DNA of 64,000 nucleotides from Rhodovulum strictum (GTDB lineage: Bacteria; Pseudomonadota; Alphaproteobacteria; Rhodobacterales; Rhodobacteraceae): contig NZ_WJPO01000009.1 of the NCBI RefSeq assembly GCF_009649175.1, positions 1-64,000 of the forward strand. The letters are read 5' to 3'. The position numbers and the translations under genes are program-made. The notes under the pieces are model-generated. The model did not search any database and was not told the DNA's origin. It saw nothing but the letters and a program-made list of their open reading frames with translations. Shown piece after piece: positions 25,030-34,365 of the stretch; the stretch's first letter is position 1; the number at the start of each line of letters is the position of its first letter.

Positions 25030-25641
25030 ATGTTCGAGAAATCGGTGTTTGACAGGGAATTGAGGGTTCTCGACTCGTTGGCTCCTCAGGGGTACAACAT
25101 CGGGCTACATATCAGGTTCACGTCCCCCCTGATGACCTTCCAGACGTATGATCCGGAGTGGCTGGTCTACTACACCGAACATGGATATGTCCTGCGCGAC
25201 CCGATGGTGGCGTGGGGCTTCTCAACCACCGGCGCGACACGGTGGAGCAATCAGACAATCCCCGACCCGTTCGGCATCCTCAAGGAAGCGGCGCGGTTCG
25301 GCTTGAGGTACGGCGTGACGATCTCCTGGGGGCCGATCACCTCCAGGACCATTGCGAGCGCGGCACGAGCAGATCGGGAATTCGAGGATGCCGAGATCGC
25401 CAAGATCGAGTCCCTCGTGCGTCGGTTGCACGACATGACCGAGCCGCCGCAAGAGCTGACCAAGGCTCAGATCGAGGCGCTGAAATGCATCGCGGACGGC
25501 GACCGCCATGCGGCCGCTGCCGGCAAGCTGGGGATCTCGGAAAGTGCGCTCAAGGCTCGTCTGGCATCTGCCCGCGAGCGGCTGATGGCGCGCACGACCG
25601 CCGAAGCGATTCAGCGCGCAAAGGATTACAGGCTGCTTTGA
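25030..25641 (+). CDS. LuxR-family autoinducer-binding transcriptional regulator
   Basis: 203 residues. The N-terminal acyl-homoserine-lactone domain keeps the family residues: W and Y in EWLVYYTEHGY, D-P in LRDPMVAWG, W in TRWSNQ. The C-terminal LuxR HTH follows (LTKAQIEALKCIADGDRHAA, then LGISESALKARLASARERLM). It is compact compared with LuxR (about 250). No strong ribosome site precedes the ATG. The synthase gene follows after 57 nt in the same direction, so this is a cognate pair. Confidence 0.9.
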   Translation: MFEKSVFDRELRVLDSLAPQGYNIGLHIRFTSPLMTFQTYDPEWLVYYTEHGYVLRDPMVAWGFSTTGATRWSNQTIPDPFGILKEAARFGLRYGVTISWGPITSRTIASAARADREFEDAEIAKIESLVRRLHDMTEPPQELTKAQIEALKCIADGDRHAAAAGKLGISESALKARLASARERLMARTTAEAIQRAKDYRLL

Positions 25642-25698
25642 CGGCCGTCGCCCTCCGCAAGGTTTTCGACAACACCACCAACCCTGCAGGAGGCTCTT

Positions 25699-26289
25699 AT
25701 GCAGACCACGACCCTTTCCTTCGAAAACATCCACAACCATGGCGAGCTGTTCGCCAACATGCTTCGTGCGCGGCGCGAGCTGTTCATCGAGCGCAACAAA
25801 TGGGACCTGCCCGAGGCGCTGGGCATGGAATACGATCAGTACGACACCCCCGCCAGCCGCTGGGTCGTCGTCCATGACGAGCTGGGGCAGGTGCTGGCCG
25901 GTAACCGGCTGACGCCCACCACGGCGCGCTGCGGCATCTACACCTACATGATCCGCGACGCGCAGAAGGGGCTGCTGGACACGATCCCGGCGAACCTTCT
26001 GCACGACGAGGCACCGGTGGCCGAAACCGTCTGGGAAAGCTCGCGGCTCTTCGTGTCGCAGCGGGTGCCGCTGGCCCAGCGTCGGCCGATCTATTTCAAC
26101 CTCGTGCAGGAACTGGCCAAGGCGGCCCGCAATCTGGGCGCCACGCAATGCCTGACGCTGCTGAACGCCAACTGGACCATGTGGTACAAGCGCGTCGGCA
26201 TCGACATGACCGCGCAGGGCCCGGTGATGGAAATCGACGGCATCAAGAACCAGGTAGTGTCGATGAACTTCGCCTCGAACCTGCACTAG
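25699..26289 (+). CDS. acyl-homoserine-lactone synthase, LuxI family
   Basis: 196 residues with the LuxI invariant residues in order: R and F in RARRELFIERNKW, the W, E-D-D set in EYDQYDTP, R in GNRLTPT, and E...R in WESSRLFV. The enzyme joins an acyl chain to S-adenosylmethionine to make the quorum-sensing signal; the chain length cannot be read from the sequence. AGGAGG lies 5 nt before the start. A GC-rich hairpin follows the stop. Confidence 0.93.
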   Translation: MQTTTLSFENIHNHGELFANMLRARRELFIERNKWDLPEALGMEYDQYDTPASRWVVVHDELGQVLAGNRLTPTTARCGIYTYMIRDAQKGLLDTIPANLLHDEAPVAETVWESSRLFVSQRVPLAQRRPIYFNLVQELAKAARNLGATQCLTLLNANWTMWYKRVGIDMTAQGPVMEIDGIKNQVVSMNFASNLH

Positions 26290-26297
26290 CCGCGTGT

Positions 26298-26324
26298 CGG
26301 CCTCCGCCGCGAGGGCGGGGGCCG
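26298..26324 (+). terminator. hairpin after luxI
   Basis: CGGCCTCCGCC and GGCGGGGGCCG pair over 11 positions (one G-T) with a 5-nt loop, 9 nt after the luxI stop. The run of T that would mark a classical terminator is weak. Confidence 0.5.
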
Positions 26325-26393
26325 TCCGGTCATTGCACTTGGCAGTCCGCACGCGCATATCCTTGGGCGAGCGCAAAAAAACGGATTGTGCCG

Positions 26394-27779
26394 ATGACCC
26401 GCCTCGCTGTCCTTCTCTGCCTTCTTGTCCTTGCCCCGCCGCTTGCGGCCGAGGAACCGCGCGTGCCGGGCAGCCCGGCCGAGATCGCGCTGTCCTTTGC
26501 CCCCGTGGTGCGCCAGAGTGCGCCCGCCGTGGTCAATATCTACGCCCGCCGGGTGGTGGCCGAACGCCTGGGCCCGTTCGCGGACGATCCGTTTTTCTCT
26601 CAGCTTTTCCGCGATTTCGGCCGGGTCCAGCCGCGTGTCCAGAACTCGCTGGGTTCGGGTGTGATCGTGTCCGGCGACGGGCTGGTGGTTTCGAACTACC
26701 ATGTGGTCGGCCAGGCGACCGAGATTCGCGTGGTGCTGTCGGACCGGCGCGAGTTCGATGCCGAGGTGCTTCTGGCGGATGAGGAATCCGACCTTGCCAT
26801 CCTGCGCCTCAAGGGCGCGCAGGGTCTGCCCGCGCTGGCATTGCGCGACTCCGACACGGTCGAGGTGGGCGATCTGGTGCTGGCCATCGGTAACCCGTTC
26901 GGTGTGGGCCAGACGGTCAGCCAGGGCATCGTCTCGGGGCTGGCGCGTTCGGGCCTGTCGATCGGGGGCGGGCGGGGCTATTTCATCCAGACCGATGCCG
27001 CGATCAACCCCGGCAATTCGGGTGGTGCGCTGGTCGACATGGCCGGTCGGCTGGTAGGCATCAATACCGCGATTCTTTCGCGCTCGGGCGGGTCGAACGG
27101 CATTGGCTTTGCGATCCCGGCGAACCTGGTGATGCGCTTTGTCGATCAGGCGCGCGAGGGCCGCGACCGCTTTCAGCGCCCCTGGGCGGGTGTGTCGGGT
27201 CAGTCGGTCGATGCCGCGCTGGCCGAGGGATTCGGTCTTGACCTGCCGCGCGGGGTGGTGCTGACGCAGATTCATGCCGACAGCCCCTTCGGCAAGGCTG
27301 GGCTCAAGGTGGGCGATGTGGTGCTTGAGCTTGGCGGCGCGCCGGTGAACACGCCGCAGGAAATGCTGTTTCGCCTGTCGGCCGAGGGTGTCGGCGGCAA
27401 GATCGCCCTGCGCTACCTGCGCAAGGGACGCGAGGCAGAGGCGCGCGTTGTCCTGATCGCGCCGCCCGAGACGCCGCCCCGCGCGCCCGTGACGATTGCC
27501 GGGCGCAGTGTTCTGGCGGGGCTGTCGGTGGTCAACCTCAACCCCGCCGTCGCGCAGGAAACCGGCCTGCCCGGCGATGCGACCGGCGTTCTTGTCACCG
27601 ATCCGGGCGAAGTCGGCGCGCGGGTCGGCCTGCGCGCGGGCGATATCCTGTTGCAGATGAACGACCGCGCGATCCAGACTACCCGGGATGTCGCCGAGGC
27701 CGCGCGCGCGGGCGGGCGCAACTGGCAGGTGGAATACCTGCGGAACGGCCGGCGCGGCCTGCTGCGCTTCCGGGTCTAG
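26394..27779 (+). CDS. DegP/Do-family periplasmic serine protease
   Basis: 461 residues. A signal peptide (LAVLLCLLVLAPPLAAEEPR) precedes a trypsin-like domain with catalytic His in VVSNYHVVGQ, Asp in DEESDLAILRL and Ser in INPGNSGGALVDMAG. Two PDZ domains follow (about 270-350 and 375-455; GLKVGDVVLELGG and GLRAGDILLQMND). HtrA proteins degrade or refold damaged envelope proteins. It precedes rarA by 9 nt. Confidence 0.93.
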   Translation: MTRLAVLLCLLVLAPPLAAEEPRVPGSPAEIALSFAPVVRQSAPAVVNIYARRVVAERLGPFADDPFFSQLFRDFGRVQPRVQNSLGSGVIVSGDGLVVSNYHVVGQATEIRVVLSDRREFDAEVLLADEESDLAILRLKGAQGLPALALRDSDTVEVGDLVLAIGNPFGVGQTVSQGIVSGLARSGLSIGGGRGYFIQTDAAINPGNSGGALVDMAGRLVGINTAILSRSGGSNGIGFAIPANLVMRFVDQAREGRDRFQRPWAGVSGQSVDAALAEGFGLDLPRGVVLTQIHADSPFGKAGLKVGDVVLELGGAPVNTPQEMLFRLSAEGVGGKIALRYLRKGREAEARVVLIAPPETPPRAPVTIAGRSVLAGLSVVNLNPAVAQETGLPGDATGVLVTDPGEVGARVGLRAGDILLQMNDRAIQTTRDVAEAARAGGRNWQVEYLRNGRRGLLRFRV

Positions 27780-27788
27780 GCGGCAGGC

Positions 27789-29111
27789 ATGGCCGATCTT
27801 TTCGACCGCATCGAGCCCGAGCAGCCCCACAAGGCTGGCCCCCGGCCGCTTGCCGACCGGCTGCGGCCGAGACGGCTGGCGGACGTGATCGGGCAGGAGC
27901 ATATCCTGGGCCCCGATGGGCCGCTTGGCGTGATGCTTGCCTCGGGCAGCCTGTCTTCGCTGATCCTGTGGGGGCCGCCCGGCGTGGGCAAGACCACCAT
28001 CGCCCGGCTTCTGGCCGACGAGACCGATCTGCATTTCGTCCAGATCAGCGCCATCTTCACCGGGGTCGCCGAGCTGAAGAAGGTGTTCGAGGCCGCCCGG
28101 ATCCGCCATGCCAACGGGCAGGGCACGCTGCTGTTCGTCGACGAGATCCACCGCTTCAACAAGGCCCAGCAGGACGGCTTTCTGCCGCATATGGAGGATG
28201 GGACAATCCTTCTGGTCGGCGCGACCACCGAGAATCCGTCCTTCGAGTTGAACGCCGCCCTTTTGTCGCGCGCGCAGGTGCTGGTGCTGGACCGGCTGGA
28301 TCTGGCGCATCTGGAACTGCTGGCCCAGCGCGCCGAACACGAGCTGGGCCGGGCGCTGCCGCTGACCGGGCCGGCCCGCGAGCAATTGCTGGAAATGGCC
28401 GATGGCGATGGCAGGGCGCTGGTGAACCTGATCGAGCAGATCGCGGCGTGGACGGTCGAGGGCGCGCTGTCGCCCGAGGCGCTGGCCAGACGGCTGCAAC
28501 GGCGTGCCGCGCAATACGACAAGTCGGGCGAGGCGCATTACAACCTGATCTCGGCGCTGCACAAGTCGGTGCGCGGCTCGGACCCCGATGCGGCACTCTA
28601 TTGGCTGGCGCGGATGCTGGAGGGGGGCGAGGATCCCCGCTTCCTGGCCCGCCGCATCACCCGCATGAGCATCGAGGATATCGGGCTTGCCGATCCGCAG
28701 GCGCAGACGATCTGTCTGGATGCCTGGGCCGTCTATGAGCGGCTCGGCAGCCCCGAAGGGGAACTGGCGCTGGCGCAGGCGGTCCTGTATCTGGCGCTCG
28801 CCCCGAAATCGAATGCGGGCTATGCAGCCTACAAGAATGCGCGGGCCGCGGCGAAACGCACGGGGTCCGAACCGCCGCCCAAGCACATCCTGAACGCGCC
28901 GACCCGGCTGATGAAGGAGCAGGGCTATGGCGCGGGCTACGAATACGACCACGATACCGAGGCCGGTTTCTCGGGGCAGGACTATTTCCCCGAGGCGATG
29001 AAGCGCGGGGTCTACTACAATCCCGTCGAGCGCGGCTTCGAGCGCGAGCTGAAGCGCCGGCTGGACTATTTCACCAAGCTGCGCGCGCAGCGGCAGGACG
29101 GCGGGTCGTAG
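27789..29111 (+). CDS. rarA: replication-associated recombination protein A (AAA+ ATPase)
   Basis: 440 residues. RarA/MgsA features are the AAA+ Walker A GPPGVGKTT, Walker B (LLFVDEIHRFNKAQQ), sensor ATTENPSFELN, and the C-terminal tetramerisation region (QGYGAGYEYDHDTEAGFSGQ). It acts at stalled replication forks together with RecA, SSB and the clamp loader. The gene starts 9 nt after the protease gene. A structured repeat begins 12 nt after its stop. Confidence 0.95.
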   Translation: MADLFDRIEPEQPHKAGPRPLADRLRPRRLADVIGQEHILGPDGPLGVMLASGSLSSLILWGPPGVGKTTIARLLADETDLHFVQISAIFTGVAELKKVFEAARIRHANGQGTLLFVDEIHRFNKAQQDGFLPHMEDGTILLVGATTENPSFELNAALLSRAQVLVLDRLDLAHLELLAQRAEHELGRALPLTGPAREQLLEMADGDGRALVNLIEQIAAWTVEGALSPEALARRLQRRAAQYDKSGEAHYNLISALHKSVRGSDPDAALYWLARMLEGGEDPRFLARRITRMSIEDIGLADPQAQTICLDAWAVYERLGSPEGELALAQAVLYLALAPKSNAGYAAYKNARAAAKRTGSEPPPKHILNAPTRLMKEQGYGAGYEYDHDTEAGFSGQDYFPEAMKRGVYYNPVERGFERELKRRLDYFTKLRAQRQDGGS

Positions 29112-29123
29112 CGGCAGGGGTTT

Positions 29124-29202
29124 CGCCCTGGCTTGCGCCAGGGCGACCGGCTGGGGGGCGCTGCCCCCCAGACCCCCCGGGATATTTGAGGCCAGAAGAA
29201 GG
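29124..29202 (+). repeat. structured intergenic repeat, copy A
   Basis: Modules in order: hairpin 1 (CGCCCTGGC-TTGC-GCCAGGGCG, 29124-29145), hairpin 2 (GGGGGGC-GCT-GCCCCCC, 29153-29169), and a conserved tail ending GATATTTGAGGCCAGAAGAA (through 29202). Copies B and C have the same order, with a different hairpin-1 sequence that still pairs perfectly. It follows rarA. Confidence 0.8.
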
Positions 29203-29297
29203 CAAGAGCGGGCGGTTGACAATTGCGGCCAAGGCGCAGATGGGAAGCCCATGACAGGCAATGGAACGATCCTTTCGGCGGCGCGGAGGCCGATGCC

Positions 29298-30335
29298 ATG
29301 ACCGGCGTGCAGACCCTGACCGTCGCCTCGGGCGAGGGCGAGCAGCGGCTGGACCGCTGGTTCCGCCGGCGCTTTCCGCATGTTCCCCAGACCCGCATCG
29401 AGAAGATGTGCCGCAAGGGCGAGATCCGGGTGGATGGCGGCCGGGTGAAACCCGCCACGAGGCTGGAAGAGGGCCAGCAGGTGCGCGTCCCGCCGCTGCC
29501 CGCGCCCGGCGAGGCGCCGCCGCGCGCCGCGGTCAGCGAGGCCGATGCCGCGATGATCCGCGCGGCCGTGCTTTTTCGCGACGACCATATCATCGCGCTG
29601 AACAAGCCGCCGGGGCTGGCGACGCAGGGCGGCAGCGGCCAGACCCGCCATGTCGACGGGCTGGCCGAGGCGCTGCGCTTCGGGCTGGACGAGAAGCCCC
29701 GGCTGGTGCACCGGCTGGACCGCGACACCTCGGGGGTGCTGCTGCTGGCGCGCACGCGTGCGGTGGCGGCTGCGCTGACCGCCGCCATTCGGGCGCGCGA
29801 GACGCGCAAGATCTACTGGGCCGCCGTCGCGGGCGTGCCGAGCCCGGCCATGGGCACGATCCGGTTCGGGCTTGTGAAGGCGCCGGGCCATGGCACCGGG
29901 GGCGAGGGCGAGAAGATGCGCTGCATCCATCCCGACAAGGTGGACAAGACCCCCGACGCCAAGCGCGCCGTCACCGATTACGCGGTGCTGTCGTCGCTGG
30001 CCAAGCGGGTGTCCTGGTGTGCGCTGGTTCCTGTCACCGGGCGTACCCACCAGCTGCGCGCGCATATGGCCGAGATCGGCCACCCCGTCGTAGGCGACGG
30101 CAAATATGGCGGCTCCGGCCAGGTGAACGAGGGCGAGGGCTGGGGCGCGCAGCTTGGCGGCGAGATCAGCCGCAAGTTGCACCTGCATGCCCGATACCTG
30201 CGGCTGGTCCATCCGGTCACCGGCAAGGCGCTCAGCCTCACCGCGCCGCTGCCCGAGCACATGAAACGCACCTGGGACATGCTGGGCTGGGCCGAAAGCG
30301 ACGTGCCCGCCGACCCGTTCGAGGATCTCGCATGA
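29298..30335 (+). CDS. rluC: RluA/RluC-family 23S rRNA pseudouridine synthase
   Basis: 345 residues. An N-terminal S4 RNA-binding domain (RLDRWFRRRFPHVPQTRIEK) precedes the pseudouridine synthase domain with the catalytic aspartate in PRLVHRLDRDTSGVLLLA. KPPGLATQGG, TGRTHQLRAHMAEIGHPVVG and YGG motifs follow. Family members modify U955, U2504 and U2580 in E. coli, but the exact site is not readable, so the symbol is by resemblance. The start at 29298 is chosen at the S4 domain; the stop overlaps the next ATG by 4 nt. Confidence 0.85.
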   Translation: MTGVQTLTVASGEGEQRLDRWFRRRFPHVPQTRIEKMCRKGEIRVDGGRVKPATRLEEGQQVRVPPLPAPGEAPPRAAVSEADAAMIRAAVLFRDDHIIALNKPPGLATQGGSGQTRHVDGLAEALRFGLDEKPRLVHRLDRDTSGVLLLARTRAVAAALTAAIRARETRKIYWAAVAGVPSPAMGTIRFGLVKAPGHGTGGEGEKMRCIHPDKVDKTPDAKRAVTDYAVLSSLAKRVSWCALVPVTGRTHQLRAHMAEIGHPVVGDGKYGGSGQVNEGEGWGAQLGGEISRKLHLHARYLRLVHPVTGKALSLTAPLPEHMKRTWDMLGWAESDVPADPFEDLA

Positions 30336-31003
30336 CCGGCCCAAGGCTGGCGCTGTTCGATGTGGACGGCACGCTGGTCGACAGCCAGTCCCATATCGCC
30401 GGGGCGATGGAGGCGGCCTTTGCCGCCGAGAACCTGCCCGCCCCCCGGCGAGAGGCCATCCTGTCCGTGGTGGGGCTTTCGTTGCCGCTGGCCATCGCCA
30501 CGCTTGCTCCCGCCCAGTCCGAACCCGCCCGGGCCCGGATGCTGGACGCCTATCGCGAGACCTATTTCGGCCTGCGTGTCGGCACCGAGGCATCGCCGCT
30601 TTTCCCCGGTGCGCGTGCGGCGCTTGATGCGCTGGCCGGTGCCCCCGGTGTGGTTCTGGGCATCGCAACCGGCAAGTCGCGCCGCGGGCTCGAGGCGATC
30701 CTTGCCGCGCATGGCCTTTCGCAGCTTTTCGACACGCTGCAACATGCCGACGATCACCCCTCGAAGCCGCATCCCGCGATGGTGCTGGCCGCGCTTGAGG
30801 AAACCGGGGTGGCGCCCGGCGCTGCGGTGATGATCGGCGACACCAAGTTCGACATCGAGATGGGGCGCGCGGCGGGGGTGCGGACCCTGGCGGTGGGCTG
30901 GGGATATCATCCGGCTGACCGGTTGGCCGGGGCGGATGCGCGGATCGACGGTTTCGGGGCGCTGCCCGCGGCGCTTGACCGGCTCTGGGGAGGCAGCGCA
31001 TGA
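30332..31003 (+). CDS. HAD-IA family phosphatase (phosphoglycolate-phosphatase-like)
   Basis: 223 residues with the HAD motifs in order: motif I LALFDVDGTLVDSQ, motif II GIATGK, the lysine in SKPHPAMV and motif IV MIGDTKFDIEMG. The cap domain sits between motifs I and II, typical of subclass IA. Members dephosphorylate phosphoglycolate, pyrophosphate or sugar phosphates. It is translationally coupled to the pseudouridine synthase and to the ATP12 gene (4-nt overlaps). The substrate is unknown. Confidence 0.85.
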   Translation: MTGPRLALFDVDGTLVDSQSHIAGAMEAAFAAENLPAPRREAILSVVGLSLPLAIATLAPAQSEPARARMLDAYRETYFGLRVGTEASPLFPGARAALDALAGAPGVVLGIATGKSRRGLEAILAAHGLSQLFDTLQHADDHPSKPHPAMVLAALEETGVAPGAAVMIGDTKFDIEMGRAAGVRTLAVGWGYHPADRLAGADARIDGFGALPAALDRLWGGSA

Positions 31004-31719
31004 GCGGATGGACCGCGAAACGGTTCTGGACGGCTGCCGATGTGGCCGAGGCCGGGGACGGGTTCACCGTGCTGCTGGACGGACGGCCCGTGCGTACCCC
31101 GGCCAAGGCCGAGTTCGTGCTGCCCACCCGCGCCATGGCCGAGGCCGCGGCCGCGGAATGGAACGCGCAGGAGGGCGCGTTGCGGCCCCAGACCATGCCC
31201 GTCACGCGCGCCGCCAATGCCGCCATCGACAAGGTGCGTGTCCAGCATGCCGAGGTCGCGGCACTGATCGCGGCGTATGGCGAAAGCGACCTGATCTGTC
31301 ACCGTGCCGAAAGCCCTGCCGAACTGGTCGCCCGTCAGGCGGCAGGCTGGGATCCGCTGCTTGACTGGGCGCGCACGGCGCTGGGCGCGCCGCTCAGGCC
31401 GGGCCGCGGGGTTCTGCCTTGTGCCCAGCCCGGCGAAAGTCTTGCCGTGCTGGGCGGGCGGGTCGCGGCGCAGGACGCCTTTGCGCTGACCGCGCTGCAT
31501 GACCTTGTGGCGCTGTCGGGGTCGCTGGTGATCGGGCTTGCGGCGTTGGAAGGGGCTGTGGCCCCGATCGAGCGGTTGTGGGATCTCTCGCGCATCGACG
31601 AGACTTGGCAGCAGGAGCAATGGGGCGTTGATGACGAGGCCGCCGAGGTTGCGGCGGCCCGGCGGCGCGACTTCCTTCAGGCCCGCCGCTTCCTCGATCT
31701 GGCCGCGCCGCCCGCCTGA
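31000..31719 (+). CDS. ATP12-family F1-ATPase assembly chaperone
   Basis: 239 residues. Characteristic features are the N-terminal KRFWTAADVAEAGDGFTVLL, then DGRPVRTPAKAEFVLPT; the centre WNAQEGALRPQTMPVTRAAN; and YGESDLICHRAESPAELVAR. ATP12 proteins bind the F1 alpha subunit before its assembly in mitochondria and alphaproteobacteria. It is the last gene of a three-gene overlapping operon. Confidence 0.9.
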   Translation: MSGWTAKRFWTAADVAEAGDGFTVLLDGRPVRTPAKAEFVLPTRAMAEAAAAEWNAQEGALRPQTMPVTRAANAAIDKVRVQHAEVAALIAAYGESDLICHRAESPAELVARQAAGWDPLLDWARTALGAPLRPGRGVLPCAQPGESLAVLGGRVAAQDAFALTALHDLVALSGSLVIGLAALEGAVAPIERLWDLSRIDETWQQEQWGVDDEAAEVAAARRRDFLQARRFLDLAAPPA

Positions 31720-31946
31720 GACCCGGTCCCGGCGCCTGACTGCCCATTCTTCGGGCGGGGCCGCTGCTGCGGCGAATGGCGTGCCGACGCAGGCCCGGAT
31801 GGGGCAGTGCGGCCTTGACCTGTCGGCGGGAATTTGCCCAAACTTGGCGCGCCGAGGGGGAAGCGGCCTTATGTCTGCCTCCCTTCCAAACCCCGCAGGG
31901 GTCAAGAAAAGCCGCCCGAGAGGTGGATATTCAGGAAGAGGTAAAC

Positions 31947-32966
31947 ATGAAGTATTCCGTTTTTCTGGGCGCGCTGACCGGTGCCGGTCTTGCCGCCGGG
32001 GCAGTGGCGGCCGGGACGCTGGACGACGTCAAGGCCCGCGGCAAGGTGAATTGCGGCACCAATACCGGGCTTGTAGGCTTTGCTGCGCCGGATGCGAATG
32101 GCGAGTGGCAGGGTTTTGACGTTGCGCTCTGCCGGGCCGTTGCGGCGGCCGTCCTCGGCGATCACAGCGCGGTCGAGTTCGTCTCGACCACCGGCCGGAC
32201 GCGATTCACGGCATTGGCCTCGGGCGAGATCGACCTTCTGGTGCGCAACACGACCTGGACCTTCACCCGCGATGTGGACCTGAAATTCACCTTCGTCGGC
32301 GTCAACTATTATGACGGCCAGGGCTTCATGGTGCCGAAATCGCTGGGCGTGACCTCGGCCAAGGAACTCGATGGCGCGACCATCTGCATCCAGACCGGCA
32401 CCACGACCGAACTGAACCTTGCCGACTTCTTCCGCACCAACAACATCAGCTACGAGCCCGTCCCGATCGAGACCAATGCCGAGGGCCAGCAGCAATACCT
32501 GGCCGGGGCTTGCGACGCCTATACCACCGACATTTCGGGGCTGGCCGCGACCCGCGCCACGTTCGAGGATCCGACCGCCCATGTGATCCTGCCTGAGATC
32601 GTGTCCAAGGAGCCGCTGGGCCCGCTGGTCCGCCACGGCGATGATGAATGGGCCGATGTGGTGCGCTGGACGCTGTTTGCGCTGATCGCGGCCGAGGAAT
32701 ATGGCGTGACCTCGGCCAATATCGACGAACTGGTTGCCAATCCGGCCTCCAACCCCGAGATCAGCCGCCTGCTTGGCACCGAGGGCGATCTGGGGCCGAT
32801 GCTGGGCCTTTCCGTCGACTGGGCCGTAAAGGCGATCAAGGCCGGCGGCAATTACGGCGAGTTGTTCGAGAAGTTCATCGGCCAGAACACCCCCATCGGC
32901 CTGCCGCGCGGGCTGAACGCGCAATGGACCGATGGCGGGCTGCTTTACGCCCCGCCGTTCCGGTAG
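31947..32966 (+). CDS. bztA: glutamate/aspartate ABC transporter substrate-binding protein
   Basis: 339 residues. A signal peptide (FLGALTGAGLAAGAVAAGTL) leads into the amino-acid-binding protein fold: VNCGTNTGLVGFAAPDANG, GFDVALCRAVAAAVLG, and LLVRNTTWTFTRDVDLKFTF. It is the periplasmic receptor for glutamate, glutamine, aspartate and asparagine, by analogy with the R. capsulatus Bzt system. bztB, C and D follow. A GAAGAGGT site precedes the start. Confidence 0.92.
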   Translation: MKYSVFLGALTGAGLAAGAVAAGTLDDVKARGKVNCGTNTGLVGFAAPDANGEWQGFDVALCRAVAAAVLGDHSAVEFVSTTGRTRFTALASGEIDLLVRNTTWTFTRDVDLKFTFVGVNYYDGQGFMVPKSLGVTSAKELDGATICIQTGTTTELNLADFFRTNNISYEPVPIETNAEGQQQYLAGACDAYTTDISGLAATRATFEDPTAHVILPEIVSKEPLGPLVRHGDDEWADVVRWTLFALIAAEEYGVTSANIDELVANPASNPEISRLLGTEGDLGPMLGLSVDWAVKAIKAGGNYGELFEKFIGQNTPIGLPRGLNAQWTDGGLLYAPPFR

Positions 32967-33107
32967 GGCCAGATCACAAGGGCGCGGGACATCCCGCGCC
33001 CTTCGCCTATCTGGCACTGGGACAGGAAAAACCCGGGCAGGGTGCGCCACCGGCAGGGGTGCCCAGGACAGGTCATCGCCCGGGGGCAGCCACAGGGAGC
33101 GCCCGCC

Positions 33108-34364
33108 ATGACCATGATGACAGCCCCGCCGAAGCAGACCTTCCGTGTGGGCATGCTGATCCATGACACGCGCTATCGGTCGCTGACGATCCAGATCGTC
33201 GTGCTGAGCGCCGCGATGCTGATGGCCGCCTGGCTCATCAACAACACGATCCAGAACCTTGCCGTGCTGGGCAAGCCGATCAGTTTCGGCTTCCTGTCCT
33301 CGGCCGCGCAATACGACATCAACCAGATGCTTGTGTCCTATACCAACCAGGACACCCACCTGCGCGCCGCCTTTGTCGGGCTTCTGAACACGCTGCTGGT
33401 GGCGGTGCTGGGCTGCGCGCTTGCCACCGTGCTGGGCGTGCTGATCGGCGTGCTGCGGCTGTCGAAGAACTGGCTGGTGGCGCGGCTGATGACGGCCTAT
33501 GTCGAGATCTTCCGCAATGTCCCGGTACTGCTCTGGATCGTTTTCGCCATGGCGATCCTGATCGAGACGCTGCCCACCCCGCGCGACTTCCGCGGCGAGG
33601 AGGCGACTGCCTCGATGCTGCTGGGCGACAGCATCGCGATCACCAATCGCGGCGTCTACATCCCCGAACCGCTGTTCTCCCGCTCGCTGGGCGATCTGCC
33701 CCTGCCCGGCGCCGTCGCGATCAGCCTCGATCTTGTGGCGATCCTCGCGCTGTTGGCGGGCGGGCTTGCCGCCAGTGCCGCCATCCGCCGCCGGGCCGAG
33801 CGGATCCAGAACGCCACCGGCAAACGCCCCGCAACATGGCATCTGCGGCTTGGCGTGATCGTGCTGCCGCAGGCCGCGCTGCTGGCCGCGCTGGGCTTCC
33901 ATCTGGGCTACCCGGAACTGCGCGGCTTCAATTTCCAGGGCGGTATCCATCTGCGCAACTCGCTGCTGGCGCTCTGGCTGGCGCTCTCCTTCTACACCGC
34001 CGCCTTCATCGCCGAAATCGTCCGCGCCGGGATTCTGGCCATCGACCGGGGCCAGACCGAGGCCGCCGCCGCGCTGGGCCTGCGCCCGGGCCGGATCATG
34101 CGGCTGGTGATCCTGCCCCAGGCGCTGCGCGTCATCATCCCGCCGCTGATCTCGCAATACCTGAACCTGACCAAGAACTCCTCGCTCGCCATCGCGGTGG
34201 GCTACATGGACATCACCGGCACGCTGGGCGGGATCACGCTGAACCAGACCGGGCGGGAACTGGAATGCGTGCTGCTGCTGATGCTGGTCTATCTGGCGAT
34301 CTCGCTCATCATCTCGGCGGTGATGAACTGGTACAATGCCCGTGTCCGGTTGGTGGAGCGCTGA
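33108..34364 (+). CDS. bztB: amino-acid ABC transporter permease BztB
   Basis: 418 residues with eight or so membrane helices. The HisM-type permease domain contains the EAA loop [20 protein letters not shown], then PQALRVIIPPLISQYLNL. A large insertion between helices (about residues 165-270) is typical of BztB. It pairs with BztC. The ATG at 33108 is chosen over other in-frame ATGs because the first helix starts shortly after; a GGGAGCG-like site precedes it. Confidence 0.92.
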   Translation: MTMMTAPPKQTFRVGMLIHDTRYRSLTIQIVVLSAAMLMAAWLINNTIQNLAVLGKPISFGFLSSAAQYDINQMLVSYTNQDTHLRAAFVGLLNTLLVAVLGCALATVLGVLIGVLRLSKNWLVARLMTAYVEIFRNVPVLLWIVFAMAILIETLPTPRDFRGEEATASMLLGDSIAITNRGVYIPEPLFSRSLGDLPLPGAVAISLDLVAILALLAGGLAASAAIRRRAERIQNATGKRPATWHLRLGVIVLPQAALLAALGFHLGYPELRGFNFQGGIHLRNSLLALWLALSFYTAAFIAEIVRAGILAIDRGQTEAAAALGLRPGRIMRLVILPQALRVIIPPLISQYLNLTKNSSLAIAVGYMDITGTLGGITLNQTGRELECVLLLMLVYLAISLIISAVMNWYNARVRLVER

Positions 34365-34365
34365 G

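Noticed and set aside
26286-31232. Very long open antisense frame (about 1650 codons) opposite degP, rarA, rluC and the HAD gene
   Set aside because: It is the mirror of real genes with clear motifs on the plus strand; high GC leaves few stop codons in antisense frames. Its composition (Gln, His, Arg-rich) is unlike a protein.
31720-31946. Riboswitch or glutamine-type RNA before bztA
   Set aside because: The 227-bp leader has some GC-rich inverted repeats but no recognisable conserved riboswitch core.
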